Position numbers and translations under genes: made by a program. A DNA stretch of 64,000 nt. Origin: Blattabacterium cuenoti (GTDB taxonomy: Bacteria; Bacteroidota; Bacteroidia; Flavobacteriales; Blattabacteriaceae). The first letter of the stretch is position 1, and the number at the start of each line of letters is the position of its first letter. Shown piece after piece: positions 8,591 to 17,565 of the stretch. The notes under the pieces are model-generated. The model was given only the letters and a program-made list of their open reading frames with translations, was not told the origin of the DNA and searched no databases. The stretch covers positions 124,001 through 188,000 of the forward strand of contig NZ_CP059211.1 of the NCBI RefSeq assembly GCF_014252115.1. The letters are read 5' to 3'.

Positions 8591-9928
8591 TTACTTTAAA
8601 TCATCTAAAAAATTTATATTATAATCTCCTTTTAAAAAATTATTATCCTGCATAAGTTTTTTGTGAAAAGAAAGAGTTGTATGTATTCCTTCTATCACAA
8701 ATTCATCTAAAGAACGACGCATTTTTTCAATAGTTTCTTTTCTACTTTTTGCTGTGGTAATAATTTTAGCAATCATAGAATCATAATAATGTGGAATTGA
8801 ATATCCTGTATAAATATGTGTATCAATACGTACCCCTTTTCCCCCAGGAAAATGGATTTGAGTTATTTTTCCAGGAACAGGACGAAAATTTTGATATGGT
8901 TCTTCAGCATTAATCCTACATTCTATTGAATACATTTTGGGATAGAAATTCTTTTTTTTATTAAGTTTTTTTCCATAAGCTAAAAATATTTGTTCTTGAA
9001 TGAGATCTAACCCTGTTATTTCTTCGGTGATAGTATGTTCTACTTGTATTCTAGGATTCATTTCCATAAAATAAAAATTCTTGTTTGGATCTACTAAAAA
9101 TTCTATAGTTCCAACACCTTCATAATGAATATATTCAACAGCTTTTACAGCTTTTTCCCCCATCTCTCTTCTAAGAGATGGGGTTAAAAATGGAGAAGGT
9201 GCTTCTTCTACTAATTTTTGATTTCTTCTTTGAATGGAACAATCTCTTTCTGATAAATGACAAGCTTTTCCATATTTATCTGCTATAATTTGAATTTCTA
9301 TATGTCTCGGATTTAGGACTAATTTTTCTATATACATATCCTTTTTTCTAAAACAAGACCAAGCTTCTTTTTTAGCTTCTTCCCAAGAGTCTTTTAAATA
9401 ATTTTTATCCAAAACAGACCGTATTCCTTTTCCTCCACCCCCAGAAGCCGCCTTTATAATAATCGGATATCCTATCTTCTCTGCAATTTCTTCTATTTCT
9501 TTATAAGATGATTCTACAAAACAATCAGATCCAGGTAAACAAGAAATTCCAACTTTTTTCATAGTTTTTTTTGCCAAAATTTTATTACCTATTTGAATCA
9601 TATGCCTGGGTTGAGCTCCAATAAATTTTATCCCGTGTTTTTGGCAAATAGAAGAAAAATATGCATTTTCAGATAAAAATCCATATCCAGGATGAATTGC
9701 ATCTGCATTTGTTATTTCTGCTGCAGAAATTAAATTTGGAATATTTAAATAAGATTGATATGAAGGAGGAGGACCAATACATACAGCTTCATCTGCAAAA
9801 TAAACATGGAGACTATGTTTATCTGCTGTAGAATAAACAGCTACAGTTTTAATTCCCATTTCTTTAGCCGTTCGTATGATTCGTAAAGCAATTTCTCCAC
9901 GATTAGCTATTAATATCTTTTTGAACAT
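8591..9928 (-). CDS. accC: acetyl-CoA carboxylase, biotin carboxylase subunit
   Basis: Carboxylates biotin on AccB using ATP and bicarbonate, the first half-reaction of malonyl-CoA synthesis. The 445 residues are full length: N-terminal KILIANRGEIALRIIRTAKE, then HPGYGFLSEN, the ATP-grasp glycine loop AASGGGGKGI (about 161-170), the MEMNPRIQVEHT active-site segment, and a C-terminal SYDSMIAK-like motif (HYYDSMIAKIITTAKSR). It follows accB with a 10-nt gap. accD is at 53.5 kb; accA is not in the window. Confidence 0.97.
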   Translation of the reverse strand: MFKKILIANRGEIALRIIRTAKEMGIKTVAVYSTADKHSLHVYFADEAVCIGPPPSYQSYLNIPNLISAAEITNADAIHPGYGFLSENAYFSSICQKHGIKFIGAQPRHMIQIGNKILAKKTMKKVGISCLPGSDCFVESSYKEIEEIAEKIGYPIIIKAASGGGGKGIRSVLDKNYLKDSWEEAKKEAWSCFRKKDMYIEKLVLNPRHIEIQIIADKYGKACHLSERDCSIQRRNQKLVEEAPSPFLTPSLRREMGEKAVKAVEYIHYEGVGTIEFLVDPNKNFYFMEMNPRIQVEHTITEEITGLDLIQEQIFLAYGKKLNKKKNFYPKMYSIECRINAEEPYQNFRPVPGKITQIHFPGGKGVRIDTHIYTGYSIPHYYDSMIAKIITTAKSRKETIEKMRRSLDEFVIEGIHTTLSFHKKLMQDNNFLKGDYNINFLDDLK

Positions 9929-9938
9929 ATTGAAAAAT

Positions 9939-10409
9939 TTAATAATTAGGATCTAAAATAAATAAAGGTTGATCATAATCAACAGGAGAAGCATCTTCTA
10001 CTAATACTTCAATTAAAGTACCATCCACTTCAGATTCGATATCATTAAATAATTTCATTGCTTCTATTACACAAATTTTTGTTCCTATTCTTATTTTATC
10101 TCCTACCCTTACAAAGGGTTCTTTGTCTGGATGAGGTTTTCTATAAAATGTTCCTATCATAGGAGATTTTATAGTTAAATATTGATTTTTATTTTTTCTT
10201 TCTGTTTTATTATTATTAAACTTATCAGAAAAATCAGAAATAGAAGAAGCATATGATGTAGATATTTTAGGATTCCATGTATGTTTTTCATTTTTTACTA
10301 ATATTCTATTTTTCATGAAAATTTCAATCTCTCCTAATTTTATCCTTATTTCATCAATATTCAAATTTGAAATAAATTGAATTAGGGATTTTATTTTTTT
10401 TAAATCCAT
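9939..10409 (-). CDS. accB: biotin carboxyl carrier protein of acetyl-CoA carboxylase
   Basis: Carries biotin between the carboxylase and transferase sites. It has 156 residues: an N-terminal helix-strand segment, an Asn/Lys/Ser-rich linker (about 40-78) and the C-terminal biotinyl domain. The biotinylation motif EAMKL places the modified Lys at 119, with the SPMIGTFYRKPHPD thumb-region motif before it. It lies between rpmF (23 nt away) and accC (10 nt). In many flavobacteria fabH sits between rpmF and accB; it is missing here. Confidence 0.96.
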   Translation of the reverse strand: MDLKKIKSLIQFISNLNIDEIRIKLGEIEIFMKNRILVKNEKHTWNPKISTSYASSISDFSDKFNNNKTERKNKNQYLTIKSPMIGTFYRKPHPDKEPFVRVGDKIRIGTKICVIEAMKLFNDIESEVDGTLIEVLVEDASPVDYDQPLFILDPNY

Positions 10410-10432
10410 AATTTTTTTCTTATAAAAAATTT

Positions 10433-10621
10433 TTATTTATTTTTTTTGCATAAAACAATCTTTCCTTTATAATAAAGATTGTTTTCATACCAATATGCAT
10501 GATGGTATAAATGCTTTTGATTTGTTAAAATACATTTCACTAATAAAGGTTCTTTTATTTTCAAATGACTTCTTCTCTTATTTCTTCTGGATTTAGATTG
10601 TCTCCTTTTAGGATGGGCCAT
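10433..10621 (-). CDS. rpmF: 50S ribosomal protein L32
   Basis: A 62-residue large-subunit protein starting MAHPKRRQSKSRRNKRRSH. The zinc ribbon of ordinary L32 is replaced by HLYHHAYWYENNLYYKGKIV, which is the flavobacterial cysteine-poor version and a useful lineage marker. It is the first gene of the minus-strand rpmF-accB-accC unit. The 112 nt to the divergent proS hold both promoters. Confidence 0.95.
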   Translation of the reverse strand: MAHPKRRQSKSRRNKRRSHLKIKEPLLVKCILTNQKHLYHHAYWYENNLYYKGKIVLCKKNK

Positions 10622-10733
10622 ACAATAATATTTTTAATAAATTACTCTAATTTAGAAATAAAATTAAATGTGTTAAATAATTTTTATATCTTTCATAGAT
10701 GAATAAACAGAATCATTTTATTATGTTTTTTTT

Positions 10734-12209
10734 ATGAATCAATTAACTAAACGTAGTGAAAATTACTCAAAATGGTATAACGAAATAGTTATTAAATCTG
10801 GTCTAGCAGAATTTTCAGGAATACGTGGTTTTATGATTATAAAACCGTATGGTTATTCTTTATGGGATAGATTGAAAACAGTACTAGATGATATGTTAAA
10901 ACTTACTGGACATCAAAATGTTTATTTTCCTTTACTTATTCCAAAATCTGCTTTCTTAAAAGAAAAAGAACATATTAAAATTTTTTCAGAAGGATGTGCA
11001 ATAGTAACTCATTCCAAATTAAAAAAAAATAAAGATAGAAACGAGCTAGTTATTGATCCTGAATCCAAATTACAAGAAGAATTAGTCATTAGACCGACAT
11101 CAGAAAGTATAATATGGAGTACCTATAAACGTTGGATTCAATCTTACAGAGATCTACCTATTTTGTTTAATCAATGGGGAAATGCAATAAGATGGGAAAT
11201 GCGAACCCGTCTGTTTCTAAGAACTACTGAATTTTTATGGCAAGAAGGACATACAGCTCATTCCACAGAAAAAGAAGCAAAAGAAGAAGCTCTAAAGATA
11301 TTAAACATTTACACAAATTTTTCCGAAAAATTTATGGCTATTCCTGTATTGCAAGGAATAAAACCATATATGGATAAATTTTCTGGTTCAGAAAAAACAT
11401 ATTGTATTGAAGCTTTAATGCAAGATGGTAAAGCCTTGCAAATTGCAACTTCACATTTTTTAGGACAAAACTTTTCTAAAGCCTTTGATGTGAAATTTAC
11501 TAATTTTAACGGAAAAAAAGAATATGCATGGGCGACTTCTTGGGGTGTATCTACTAGATTAATAGGTGGTTTAATCATGTCTCATTCTGATGATAAAGGC
11601 TTAATATTACCACCGAGAGTTGCTCCTATACAAATTGTTATCATTCCAATATATTACAATAAAAAATATTATATCATTAATGAAATAGCAAAAAAAATTT
11701 TAGATATTCTAAAAAAAGAAAAAATACGAGTCAAATATGATGACAGAACTATATTGACTCCTGGATGGAAATTTCATGAATATGAAATGAAGGGAATTCC
11801 TATTAGAATCAGTATCGGAAAAAATGAAATACAAAATGAAAAAGTAGAAATTTTTAGAAGAGATACATATGAAAAAATGTTTATTTCTTGGAAAAATTTG
11901 AAAAATTTAATACCAAAATTATTAGATGATATACAAAAAAGTATATATAAAAAAGCTCTTCATAGAACTGAGAAATTAATTATTAAATCAGATCATTATA
12001 ACGATTTTAAAAATCAAATAAATCATTCAGGAGGATTTATTTTTGCTCATTGGGATGGAAAAAAAAATACAAGTAAAAAAATTCAAGAAGAAACAGAAGC
12101 AACTATACGTTGTATTCCTATGATGGATGATAATGAAAAAGAAAAAGGAAAATGTATTTATTCTGGAAATCCCTCTTTGCAAAGAGTAGTTTTTTCTAAG
12201 TCCTATTGA
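10734..12209 (+). CDS. proS: prolyl-tRNA synthetase (short, archaeal/eukaryotic type)
   Basis: Charges tRNA-Pro. It has 491 residues of the type without the bacterial INS editing insertion: class II motif 2 region FNQWGNAIRWEMRTRLFLRTTEFLWQEGHTAH (about 157-177 and on), motif 3 region THSHLG-like SHFLGQNFSKAFD, then WATSWGVSTRLIGGLIMSHSDD, an anticodon-binding domain and a C-terminal zinc-domain-like tail in which most cysteines are gone. This form is standard for Bacteroidetes. Its 3' end overlaps the convergent pyrD by 7 nt. Confidence 0.95.
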   Translation: MNQLTKRSENYSKWYNEIVIKSGLAEFSGIRGFMIIKPYGYSLWDRLKTVLDDMLKLTGHQNVYFPLLIPKSAFLKEKEHIKIFSEGCAIVTHSKLKKNKDRNELVIDPESKLQEELVIRPTSESIIWSTYKRWIQSYRDLPILFNQWGNAIRWEMRTRLFLRTTEFLWQEGHTAHSTEKEAKEEALKILNIYTNFSEKFMAIPVLQGIKPYMDKFSGSEKTYCIEALMQDGKALQIATSHFLGQNFSKAFDVKFTNFNGKKEYAWATSWGVSTRLIGGLIMSHSDDKGLILPPRVAPIQIVIIPIYYNKKYYIINEIAKKILDILKKEKIRVKYDDRTILTPGWKFHEYEMKGIPIRISIGKNEIQNEKVEIFRRDTYEKMFISWKNLKNLIPKLLDDIQKSIYKKALHRTEKLIIKSDHYNDFKNQINHSGGFIFAHWDGKKNTSKKIQEETEATIRCIPMMDDNEKEKGKCIYSGNPSLQRVVFSKSY

Positions 12210-13135
12210 ATATTTTTTAACTTTCCTCTAAAATTATTTAAAGATGAATAATTTTTTTTTTCTAAAATAAAAATTAATTCTTTTTCCAATCTTTCAAAAA
12301 CAGAAATTCCTTCTTTCATAAATTGTGTTCCAATTTGAACAACAGAAGCTCCACATAATATGTGTTCAAAAATATCTCTTCCAGAAGAAATCCCCCCACA
12401 TCCTATTATAGAAATATCTTTACGAAGATAGGTATAAAATTTATGAATATTAGCTAATGCAAATGGTTTTATAATCGATCCACCTATTCCTCCAAATCCT
12501 TTTTTAGGTTGTATTACAACTGATTCTTTATCAATATCCACAAAAAGACCATTAGGTAGACTATTAATACAAGTAACAAAAAAAATAGGGAATTGATTTA
12601 AAATAAAAGCTACATTTTTAATATGTATATCTTGAAAATAAGGAGGAAATTTAATCCCTAAGGGTTTTTTATTGAATTTAAATATATTTTCTATAAATTT
12701 ATGAAATTTATAACCTAACATATCTTCTTTTTCAAGAAGATTCGGACAAGATAAATTTAATTCTATAGCAGTTACTTTAGAAGATTCGTTTGCTTTTTGA
12801 ATAAGAAAATAATTTTCTTCTGAAGAACAACCGGATATAGAAAGAAAAATAGGTTTATTTATTTTTTTTTTTTCTAAAAAATCTAGATAAAATTTTATAC
12901 CAAAATTAGGTAATCCCATGGAATTTATGCTTCCTCCATCCCATTCAAAATATCTAGGTAAATCATTTCCTTTTCTTGGTTTATATGTACAACTTTTTGT
13001 AACAACTCCTCCAGAATTACTATCTAGTAAATTAGATAGTTCTCGTTCTGTAGAACAAAGAACACCTGAAGCATTCATAATACATAATGGGAATTTTATT
13101 TCATTTATATTAGAAGATATATCTATTTTTTTCAT
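12203..13135 (-). CDS. pyrD: dihydroorotate dehydrogenase, class 1A (fumarate type)
   Basis: Oxidises dihydroorotate to orotate in UMP synthesis. With the ATG at 13135 (MKKIDISSNI) it is 310 residues, the length of Lactococcus PyrDA. The active-site base of class 1 enzymes, Cys, is in NLSCPN at position 130, the same number as in Lactococcus. Other class 1A features are KPLGIKFPPYF, CINSLPNGLFVDID, GFGGIGGSIIKPFALANI and IGCGGISSGRDIFEHILCGAS. There is no N-terminal membrane extension, which argues against the quinone-linked class 2 usual in flavobacteria. The frame is open to 13225, but those 30 residues are Phe/Ile/Lys-rich and not conserved. It is divergent from UMP synthase, 72 nt away. 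Confidence 0.93.
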   Translation of the reverse strand: MKKIDISSNINEIKFPLCIMNASGVLCSTERELSNLLDSNSGGVVTKSCTYKPRKGNDLPRYFEWDGGSINSMGLPNFGIKFYLDFLEKKKINKPIFLSISGCSSEENYFLIQKANESSKVTAIELNLSCPNLLEKEDMLGYKFHKFIENIFKFNKKPLGIKFPPYFQDIHIKNVAFILNQFPIFFVTCINSLPNGLFVDIDKESVVIQPKKGFGGIGGSIIKPFALANIHKFYTYLRKDISIIGCGGISSGRDIFEHILCGASVVQIGTQFMKEGISVFERLEKELIFILEKKNYSSLNNFRGKLKNIQ

Positions 13136-13207
13136 AATCACATCAATTAAATTAATTGTAATAATATCCAAGTATAAAATTTTTAACTTTACGAAAACAG
13201 CTTTTTT

Positions 13208-14569
13208 ATGGAAGAAAAAGAACAATTCTTTTTAGAAATTTACAATTTAGGAATTATAAAATTTGGAAATTTCACGTTAAAAAGTGGAATGAATTCTCCT
13301 ATATATATAGATTTTCGTCCAATAGCTTCTAGACCGGATTTATTAATCAAATTATCGGATTTACTAATCAGTGAAGTTCCGTCTTATGATTTTGAACTAA
13401 TTTGTGGGGTTCCATACGCTGCTTTACCTATAGCTACTACTTTATCTTTGAGATCTAAAATTCCACTGATCATTAAAAGAAAAGAAAATAAAGGATACGG
13501 GACAGAACGAATGATTGAAGGAATATATAAAACAGGACAAAATTGTTTAATTATAGAAGATGTAATTACAAGTGGAGATAGTTTATTAAAAACTGTAATA
13601 GATCTTGAAAAAGAAGGGTTAATAATTAAAAATATTATGTCTATTCTAGATAGAGAACAAGGAGGAATAGAAAATATAAAAAAAAGAGGATACAATATCC
13701 GAACTTTATTTCGAATAGGAGAAATTTTTAAAATATTAGAAAAAAAAAATTTTTTAAAAGAAAAAGAAATACATATAATTCAATTTTTTTTTCTGAAAAG
13801 AAATACAAAAAACTTTCAAAATAAACGTATTTCTTATGAAGAGAAAAAAGAAATAATATCTCATCCTATAGGAAAAAAACTGATAGATATTACGTTGAAA
13901 AAAAAAACAAATTTAATAGTTTCTGCTGACTTGATATACACTCAAAATATTTTAAAATTGGTGAATTTAATTGGAGATTTAATTTGTGGATTAAAACTCC
14001 ATGTGGACATTATAAATGATTTTTCATATTCATTTATAAATTATCTAAAAAATATTTCTATAGAAAAAAACTTTTTATTACTAGAAGATAGAAAATTATG
14101 TGACGTTAGTAGTACAAACCACCTTCAGTTACATTATGGAATACATAAAATCTCTTCTTGGGCTGACATCATTACGGCGCATGTGCTTTCTGGAAGCATG
14201 AGTATTCAAAATTTAAATATTCCTCCTAATATGGGTTTGATTACAATATCGGAGATGTCTTCTCATGGAAGATTATCTGATGACAATTACATAAGAAAAG
14301 CGTTAAATATTTCTTTGAACAATCCAAAAGTTATTGGTACTGTAGCACAAAGAAAAGTAGATAATAGATTATTATTATTTACCCCTGGTATTCATTTCGA
14401 TGAAAAAAAAAATATAGGAAATAATTATATTCATCCTATCCAAGCTTTTGAAAAAAATAGAAGTGATTTTATTATTGTGGGAAAAGCTATTTATCAATCT
14501 TTGAATCCAAAAATAGTAGCAGAAAAGTATAGAAATGTAGGATGGAAAGCTTATGAAAATGGACTTTAA
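13208..14569 (+). CDS. bifunctional UMP synthase: orotate phosphoribosyltransferase fused to OMP decarboxylase
   Basis: Catalyses the last two steps to UMP in one 453-residue chain. Residues 1 to about 195 are OPRT, with the PRPP loop IIEDVITSGDS at 115-125. Residues about 215-453 are OMP decarboxylase, with the Lys-Asp-Lys-Asp array: K263 and D267 in GLKLHVDI, D294, K296 and D299 in LEDRKLCDV. The decarboxylase resembles the eukaryotic form (EDRKFADIG-like motif, SWADIITAHVLSGS, ISEMSSHGRL, FTPGIHFD, SDFIIVGKAIYQ). The OPRT-then-OMPDC order is that of animal and plant UMPS. Equivalent to pyrE plus pyrF. Confidence 0.93.
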   Translation: MEEKEQFFLEIYNLGIIKFGNFTLKSGMNSPIYIDFRPIASRPDLLIKLSDLLISEVPSYDFELICGVPYAALPIATTLSLRSKIPLIIKRKENKGYGTERMIEGIYKTGQNCLIIEDVITSGDSLLKTVIDLEKEGLIIKNIMSILDREQGGIENIKKRGYNIRTLFRIGEIFKILEKKNFLKEKEIHIIQFFFLKRNTKNFQNKRISYEEKKEIISHPIGKKLIDITLKKKTNLIVSADLIYTQNILKLVNLIGDLICGLKLHVDIINDFSYSFINYLKNISIEKNFLLLEDRKLCDVSSTNHLQLHYGIHKISSWADIITAHVLSGSMSIQNLNIPPNMGLITISEMSSHGRLSDDNYIRKALNISLNNPKVIGTVAQRKVDNRLLLFTPGIHFDEKKNIGNNYIHPIQAFEKNRSDFIIVGKAIYQSLNPKIVAEKYRNVGWKAYENGL

Positions 14570-14685
14570 ATAATTCTATTTCCGTGAAAATTAAGTTTTT
14601 TTTTTTTTTAATCAATGATATTGATTATATTTTTATTTAATTTATAATCACTTTGCAAAAAAAAGTGTATCAATCATAAAAATTT

Positions 14686-15261
14686 ATGGAATGGATCAAT
14701 TCATTAATTAGTTGTTTTATGATACTTTTTAGCATTATAGACATATTAGGTAATGCACCCATAATCATGGGGTTTAAGTCAAAGGGAAATATTATAGACA
14801 CTAAAAAAGTTATAATCACTTCTCTTGTAATATTTTTATCTTTCCTTTTTTTAGGACAACCTATGCTTAAAATCATTGGGATTGATGTACATTCTTTTTC
14901 TGTAGCAGGATCTATAGTTTTATTTTTAATAGGTTTAGAAATGATATTAGGAACAGACCTTCATAAGGTTACAGAAAATGCTCAAACTTCTATTGTTCCA
15001 ATAGCTTTTCCACTTATAGCTGGTCCCGGGTCTTTAACTACTTTAATTTCATTAAGAGCAACTTATGACGTAAATGTTATCCTTTTATCACTTATTTTGA
15101 ATATGATTATTGTCTATTTTGTAATAGACAAATGTGATTTTATAGCCGAAAAAATAGGAACCAATGGTTTGGATATTTTAAAGAAAATATTTGGAATTGT
15201 TTTATTAGCTTTTGCAGTAAAAATTTTTGGATCTAATGCAGGTCAATTATTTCAACAATAA
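14686..15261 (+). CDS. MarC-family (UPF0056) integral membrane protein
   Basis: A 191-residue protein with about six hydrophobic segments. MarC-family features are IDILGNAPIIMG near the start, the LFLIGLEMILG segment and IAFPLIAGPGSLTTLISLRATYDV in the middle. The physiological role of this family is not known; the old link to multiple antibiotic resistance has not held up. Its last 29 nt overlap the end of the convergent rnpA reading frame. Confidence 0.88.
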   Translation: MEWINSLISCFMILFSIIDILGNAPIIMGFKSKGNIIDTKKVIITSLVIFLSFLFLGQPMLKIIGIDVHSFSVAGSIVLFLIGLEMILGTDLHKVTENAQTSIVPIAFPLIAGPGSLTTLISLRATYDVNVILLSLILNMIIVYFVIDKCDFIAEKIGTNGLDILKKIFGIVLLAFAVKIFGSNAGQLFQQ

Positions 15262-15612
15262 TTTTGTTTACTTTATTGAAAATATTTATAATAGAATCAT
15301 TCACATTTTTAAATGTGGGAAAACAATAAGACTGATAAATAAAAATTATATAATAATTTTGTTTGATAAGATTTTTTTCTAAAATATTTTTATTTATAAA
15401 AAAGGAAGCTTTCAATAAACGTTTTATTCTATTTCTTTGAACTGATTTTTTAAAATTTTTTTTTTTACTATAGTTCCAACGAGATTGATCGATAGTTTTT
15501 TTTCAAAACTTTTTTCTGATAAAAAAACAGATAAAACAGGATAAAAAAATAAATATTTTCCATTTTTTATGACTTTTTCAAAAACTTTCGTTTTCCTTTC
15601 TTTAAATTTCAT
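15233..15612 (-). CDS. rnpA: RNase P protein component, split by a frameshift in a poly(A) tract
   Basis: Protein cofactor of RNase P. Frame 1 runs from ATG 15612 (MKFKERKTKVFEKVIKNGKY) to a stop at 15424-15426. The family signature RNRIKRLL and the C-terminal half (LLKASFFINKNILEKN, then VNKII) lie in another frame that ends at 15233. The break is at a run of eleven A on the coding strand (15456-15466). Adding one A gives KKNFKKSVQRNRIKRLLKAS, a textbook RnpA motif, and a product of about 126 residues, the normal size. It could be a sequencing error, a decaying gene, or a gene kept functional by slippage at the A run. A TTG 6 nt upstream is an alternative start. Confidence 0.85.
15456..15466 (-). 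repeat. poly(A)11 tract within rnpA (coding strand)
   Basis: Eleven consecutive T on the plus strand read as eleven A in rnpA. The tract sits exactly at the reading-frame break; twelve A would restore one continuous frame. Homopolymers of this length are known slippage sites for RNA polymerase in AT-rich insect symbionts. Confidence 0.9.
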
Positions 15613-15631
15613 TTTCAATAAAAAAATTATT

Positions 15632-16657
15632 TTATTTACAAATTACCATAAACTCTTCTAATTTAGAAACCATTTTTTCTGGACCGCACACAAATGGTGT
15701 TCTTTGATGTAATTCAATAGGTTTTATATCTAGAATACGTTTTTCTCCATCAGAAGCTTTTCCTCCAGCTTGTTCCGATAGAAAAGCCATTGGATTACAT
15801 TCATAAAGCAATCTTAATTTCCCTTCTGGAGAAGAAGCAGTTTTAGGATAAATATATATACCACCTTTTATCAAATTTCTATGAAAATCCCCCACTAAAG
15901 ATCCAATATATCTTGCTGTGTAGGGTCTATTTCCTTTTTTTTCTTGACAATATCTAATAAATCTCCTAATCCCATTGGAAAATTTAGCATAATTTCCTTC
16001 ATTAATAGAGTAAATTTTTTCAGTTTTAGGAAAACAAAGATTAGGATGAGACAAATAAAATGTCCCAACTGAAGGATCTAAAGTAAATCCGTTTACTCCA
16101 TTTCCAATGCTGTATACCAATATAGTTGAAGATCCATAAATAATATATCCTGCAAGAATTTGCTGACTTCCTTTTTGCAAAAAATCTTCTATTGTCAAAT
16201 TCATTCGAATAGAAGACTTTCTCATATATACAGAAAATATAGTCCCAATAGATACATTTACATCTATATTAGAAGAACCATCAAGTGGATCTATTAAAAC
16301 AATATATTGATTATTATTTTCTTTTTTTTCTTTTTTTATCACTATAAAATCTTTACTTTCTTCAGAAGCTATTCCACAAACAACATTTCTACTTTTAAAA
16401 GATTCAATAAAAGCTCTATGAGCAAAATTATCTAATTTTTGCTGATTTTCTCCTTGAATATTAGTAATACCAGAACTTCCTATAATTTCTTTTGTTAGTC
16501 CTGCTTTATTAACTTCTTTATGAATAGCTTTAGAAGCTAACTTTATAGAACTAAATAACCGTAACAATCCTTCGATTGAATGTGAAGAACAACCTTTATT
16601 TTCTATAATAAACTCTCCTAATGTATACATATATATATCATCTCTATCAGAAAACAT
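15632..16657 (-). CDS. fbp: fructose-1,6-bisphosphatase class I
   Basis: Hydrolyses fructose 1,6-bisphosphate to fructose 6-phosphate, the committed gluconeogenic step. It has 341 residues, full length for the family. The metal-binding motif [12 protein letters not shown] is clear, followed by GTIFSVY, with [24 protein letters not shown] and [21 protein letters not shown] near the end. With the aldolase at 54.3 kb it supports carbon flow up to hexose phosphates. Divergent from plsC with 131 nt between them. Confidence 0.97.
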   Translation of the reverse strand: MFSDRDDIYMYTLGEFIIENKGCSSHSIEGLLRLFSSIKLASKAIHKEVNKAGLTKEIIGSSGITNIQGENQQKLDNFAHRAFIESFKSRNVVCGIASEESKDFIVIKKEKKENNNQYIVLIDPLDGSSNIDVNVSIGTIFSVYMRKSSIRMNLTIEDFLQKGSQQILAGYIIYGSSTILVYSIGNGVNGFTLDPSVGTFYLSHPNLCFPKTEKIYSINEGNYAKFSNGIRRFIRYCQEKKGNRPYTARYIGSLVGDFHRNLIKGGIYIYPKTASSPEGKLRLLYECNPMAFLSEQAGGKASDGEKRILDIKPIELHQRTPFVCGPEKMVSKLEEFMVICK

Positions 16658-16788
16658 TTTTTGACATAAAGATTATATTTTTACAAAAAAAAACTTTATA
16701 TCGTGTTTCAATTTAATTTAAGATTAAAATAAATAAACTTTCTAAAGTTAGAATGAATTTTATATATTTCTATTAATTTTATCTTTTA

Positions 16789-17541
16789 ATGAAAATTATA
16801 AAAATACCATTGATATTGTTATGGCGTATATGGTTTTTTTTGATCAACATATTTTTAATTCCTTTATGGGCTGGAGCTTCTATTCCATTTCTTTTCAAAG
16901 AAAAATATTATCCTATTGCATATTGGTTTCACCAAATGTGGGCTAGAAGTAACCTGTTTCTTATGGGTTTTTGGTATGTTTTAGAAAAAGATGAAGAAAT
17001 ATTGGATAAAAAAAAACAATACGTGATTATTAGCAATCACAGTTCTATTATGGATATTATGTTAATTTACTCTTTAATGAGGAACCATCCTTTAGTTTTT
17101 GTGGGAAAAGCAGAATTAGCTAAGCTTCCTTTTTTTGGATTTGTGTACAAAAAAAGTAATATTCTTATTGATAGAAAAAATTTATCTAGTTGTATACAAG
17201 TATTTAAAAAAATAGAAAATAAAGTAGATTCTGGAAAAAGCGTTTGTATTTTTCCAGAAGGTGGTGTTCCTAAATCTTATATTTTATTGGATCATTTTAA
17301 AAACGGAGCTTTTTTTTTCGCTATTTTAAAAAAAATACCTATTATCCCTTTTACTATAGCTGATATCAAAAAAAAATTTCCCAGTTCTTCTATTATAAGG
17401 GGAGGACCAGGTAGATTAAGAATTAAACAACATCATTCTATATCAACAAAAAATTTATCGTTAAAAGACAAGAATAATTTAAAAGAAAAATGTTTTAACT
17501 TAATTAAATATCAATTAGAAAAATTTGAACATGAAAAATGA
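16789..17541 (+). CDS. plsC: 1-acyl-sn-glycerol-3-phosphate acyltransferase (PlsC family)
   Basis: Acylates lysophosphatidic acid to phosphatidic acid at the inner membrane. It has 250 residues, with an N-terminal membrane segment (about 5-35). The acyltransferase HX4D motif is NHSSIMD (about 83-89), FVGKAELAKLPFFG is the second block, and the substrate-binding FPEGG the third. The phospholipid pathway is the most likely role; a lyso-lipid acyltransferase of other specificity cannot be excluded. Confidence 0.9.
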   Translation: MKIIKIPLILLWRIWFFLINIFLIPLWAGASIPFLFKEKYYPIAYWFHQMWARSNLFLMGFWYVLEKDEEILDKKKQYVIISNHSSIMDIMLIYSLMRNHPLVFVGKAELAKLPFFGFVYKKSNILIDRKNLSSCIQVFKKIENKVDSGKSVCIFPEGGVPKSYILLDHFKNGAFFFAILKKIPIIPFTIADIKKKFPSSSIIRGGPGRLRIKQHHSISTKNLSLKDKNNLKEKCFNLIKYQLEKFEHEK

Positions 17542-17565
17542 AATAATTAATTACATGAATTATTC

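Noticed and set aside
14610..14626. Inverted repeat (AATCAAT, GAT, ATTGATT) after UMP synthase as a terminator
   Set aside because: The stem is pure AT apart from two G-C pairs, and no T-run follows directly; chance is enough to explain it.
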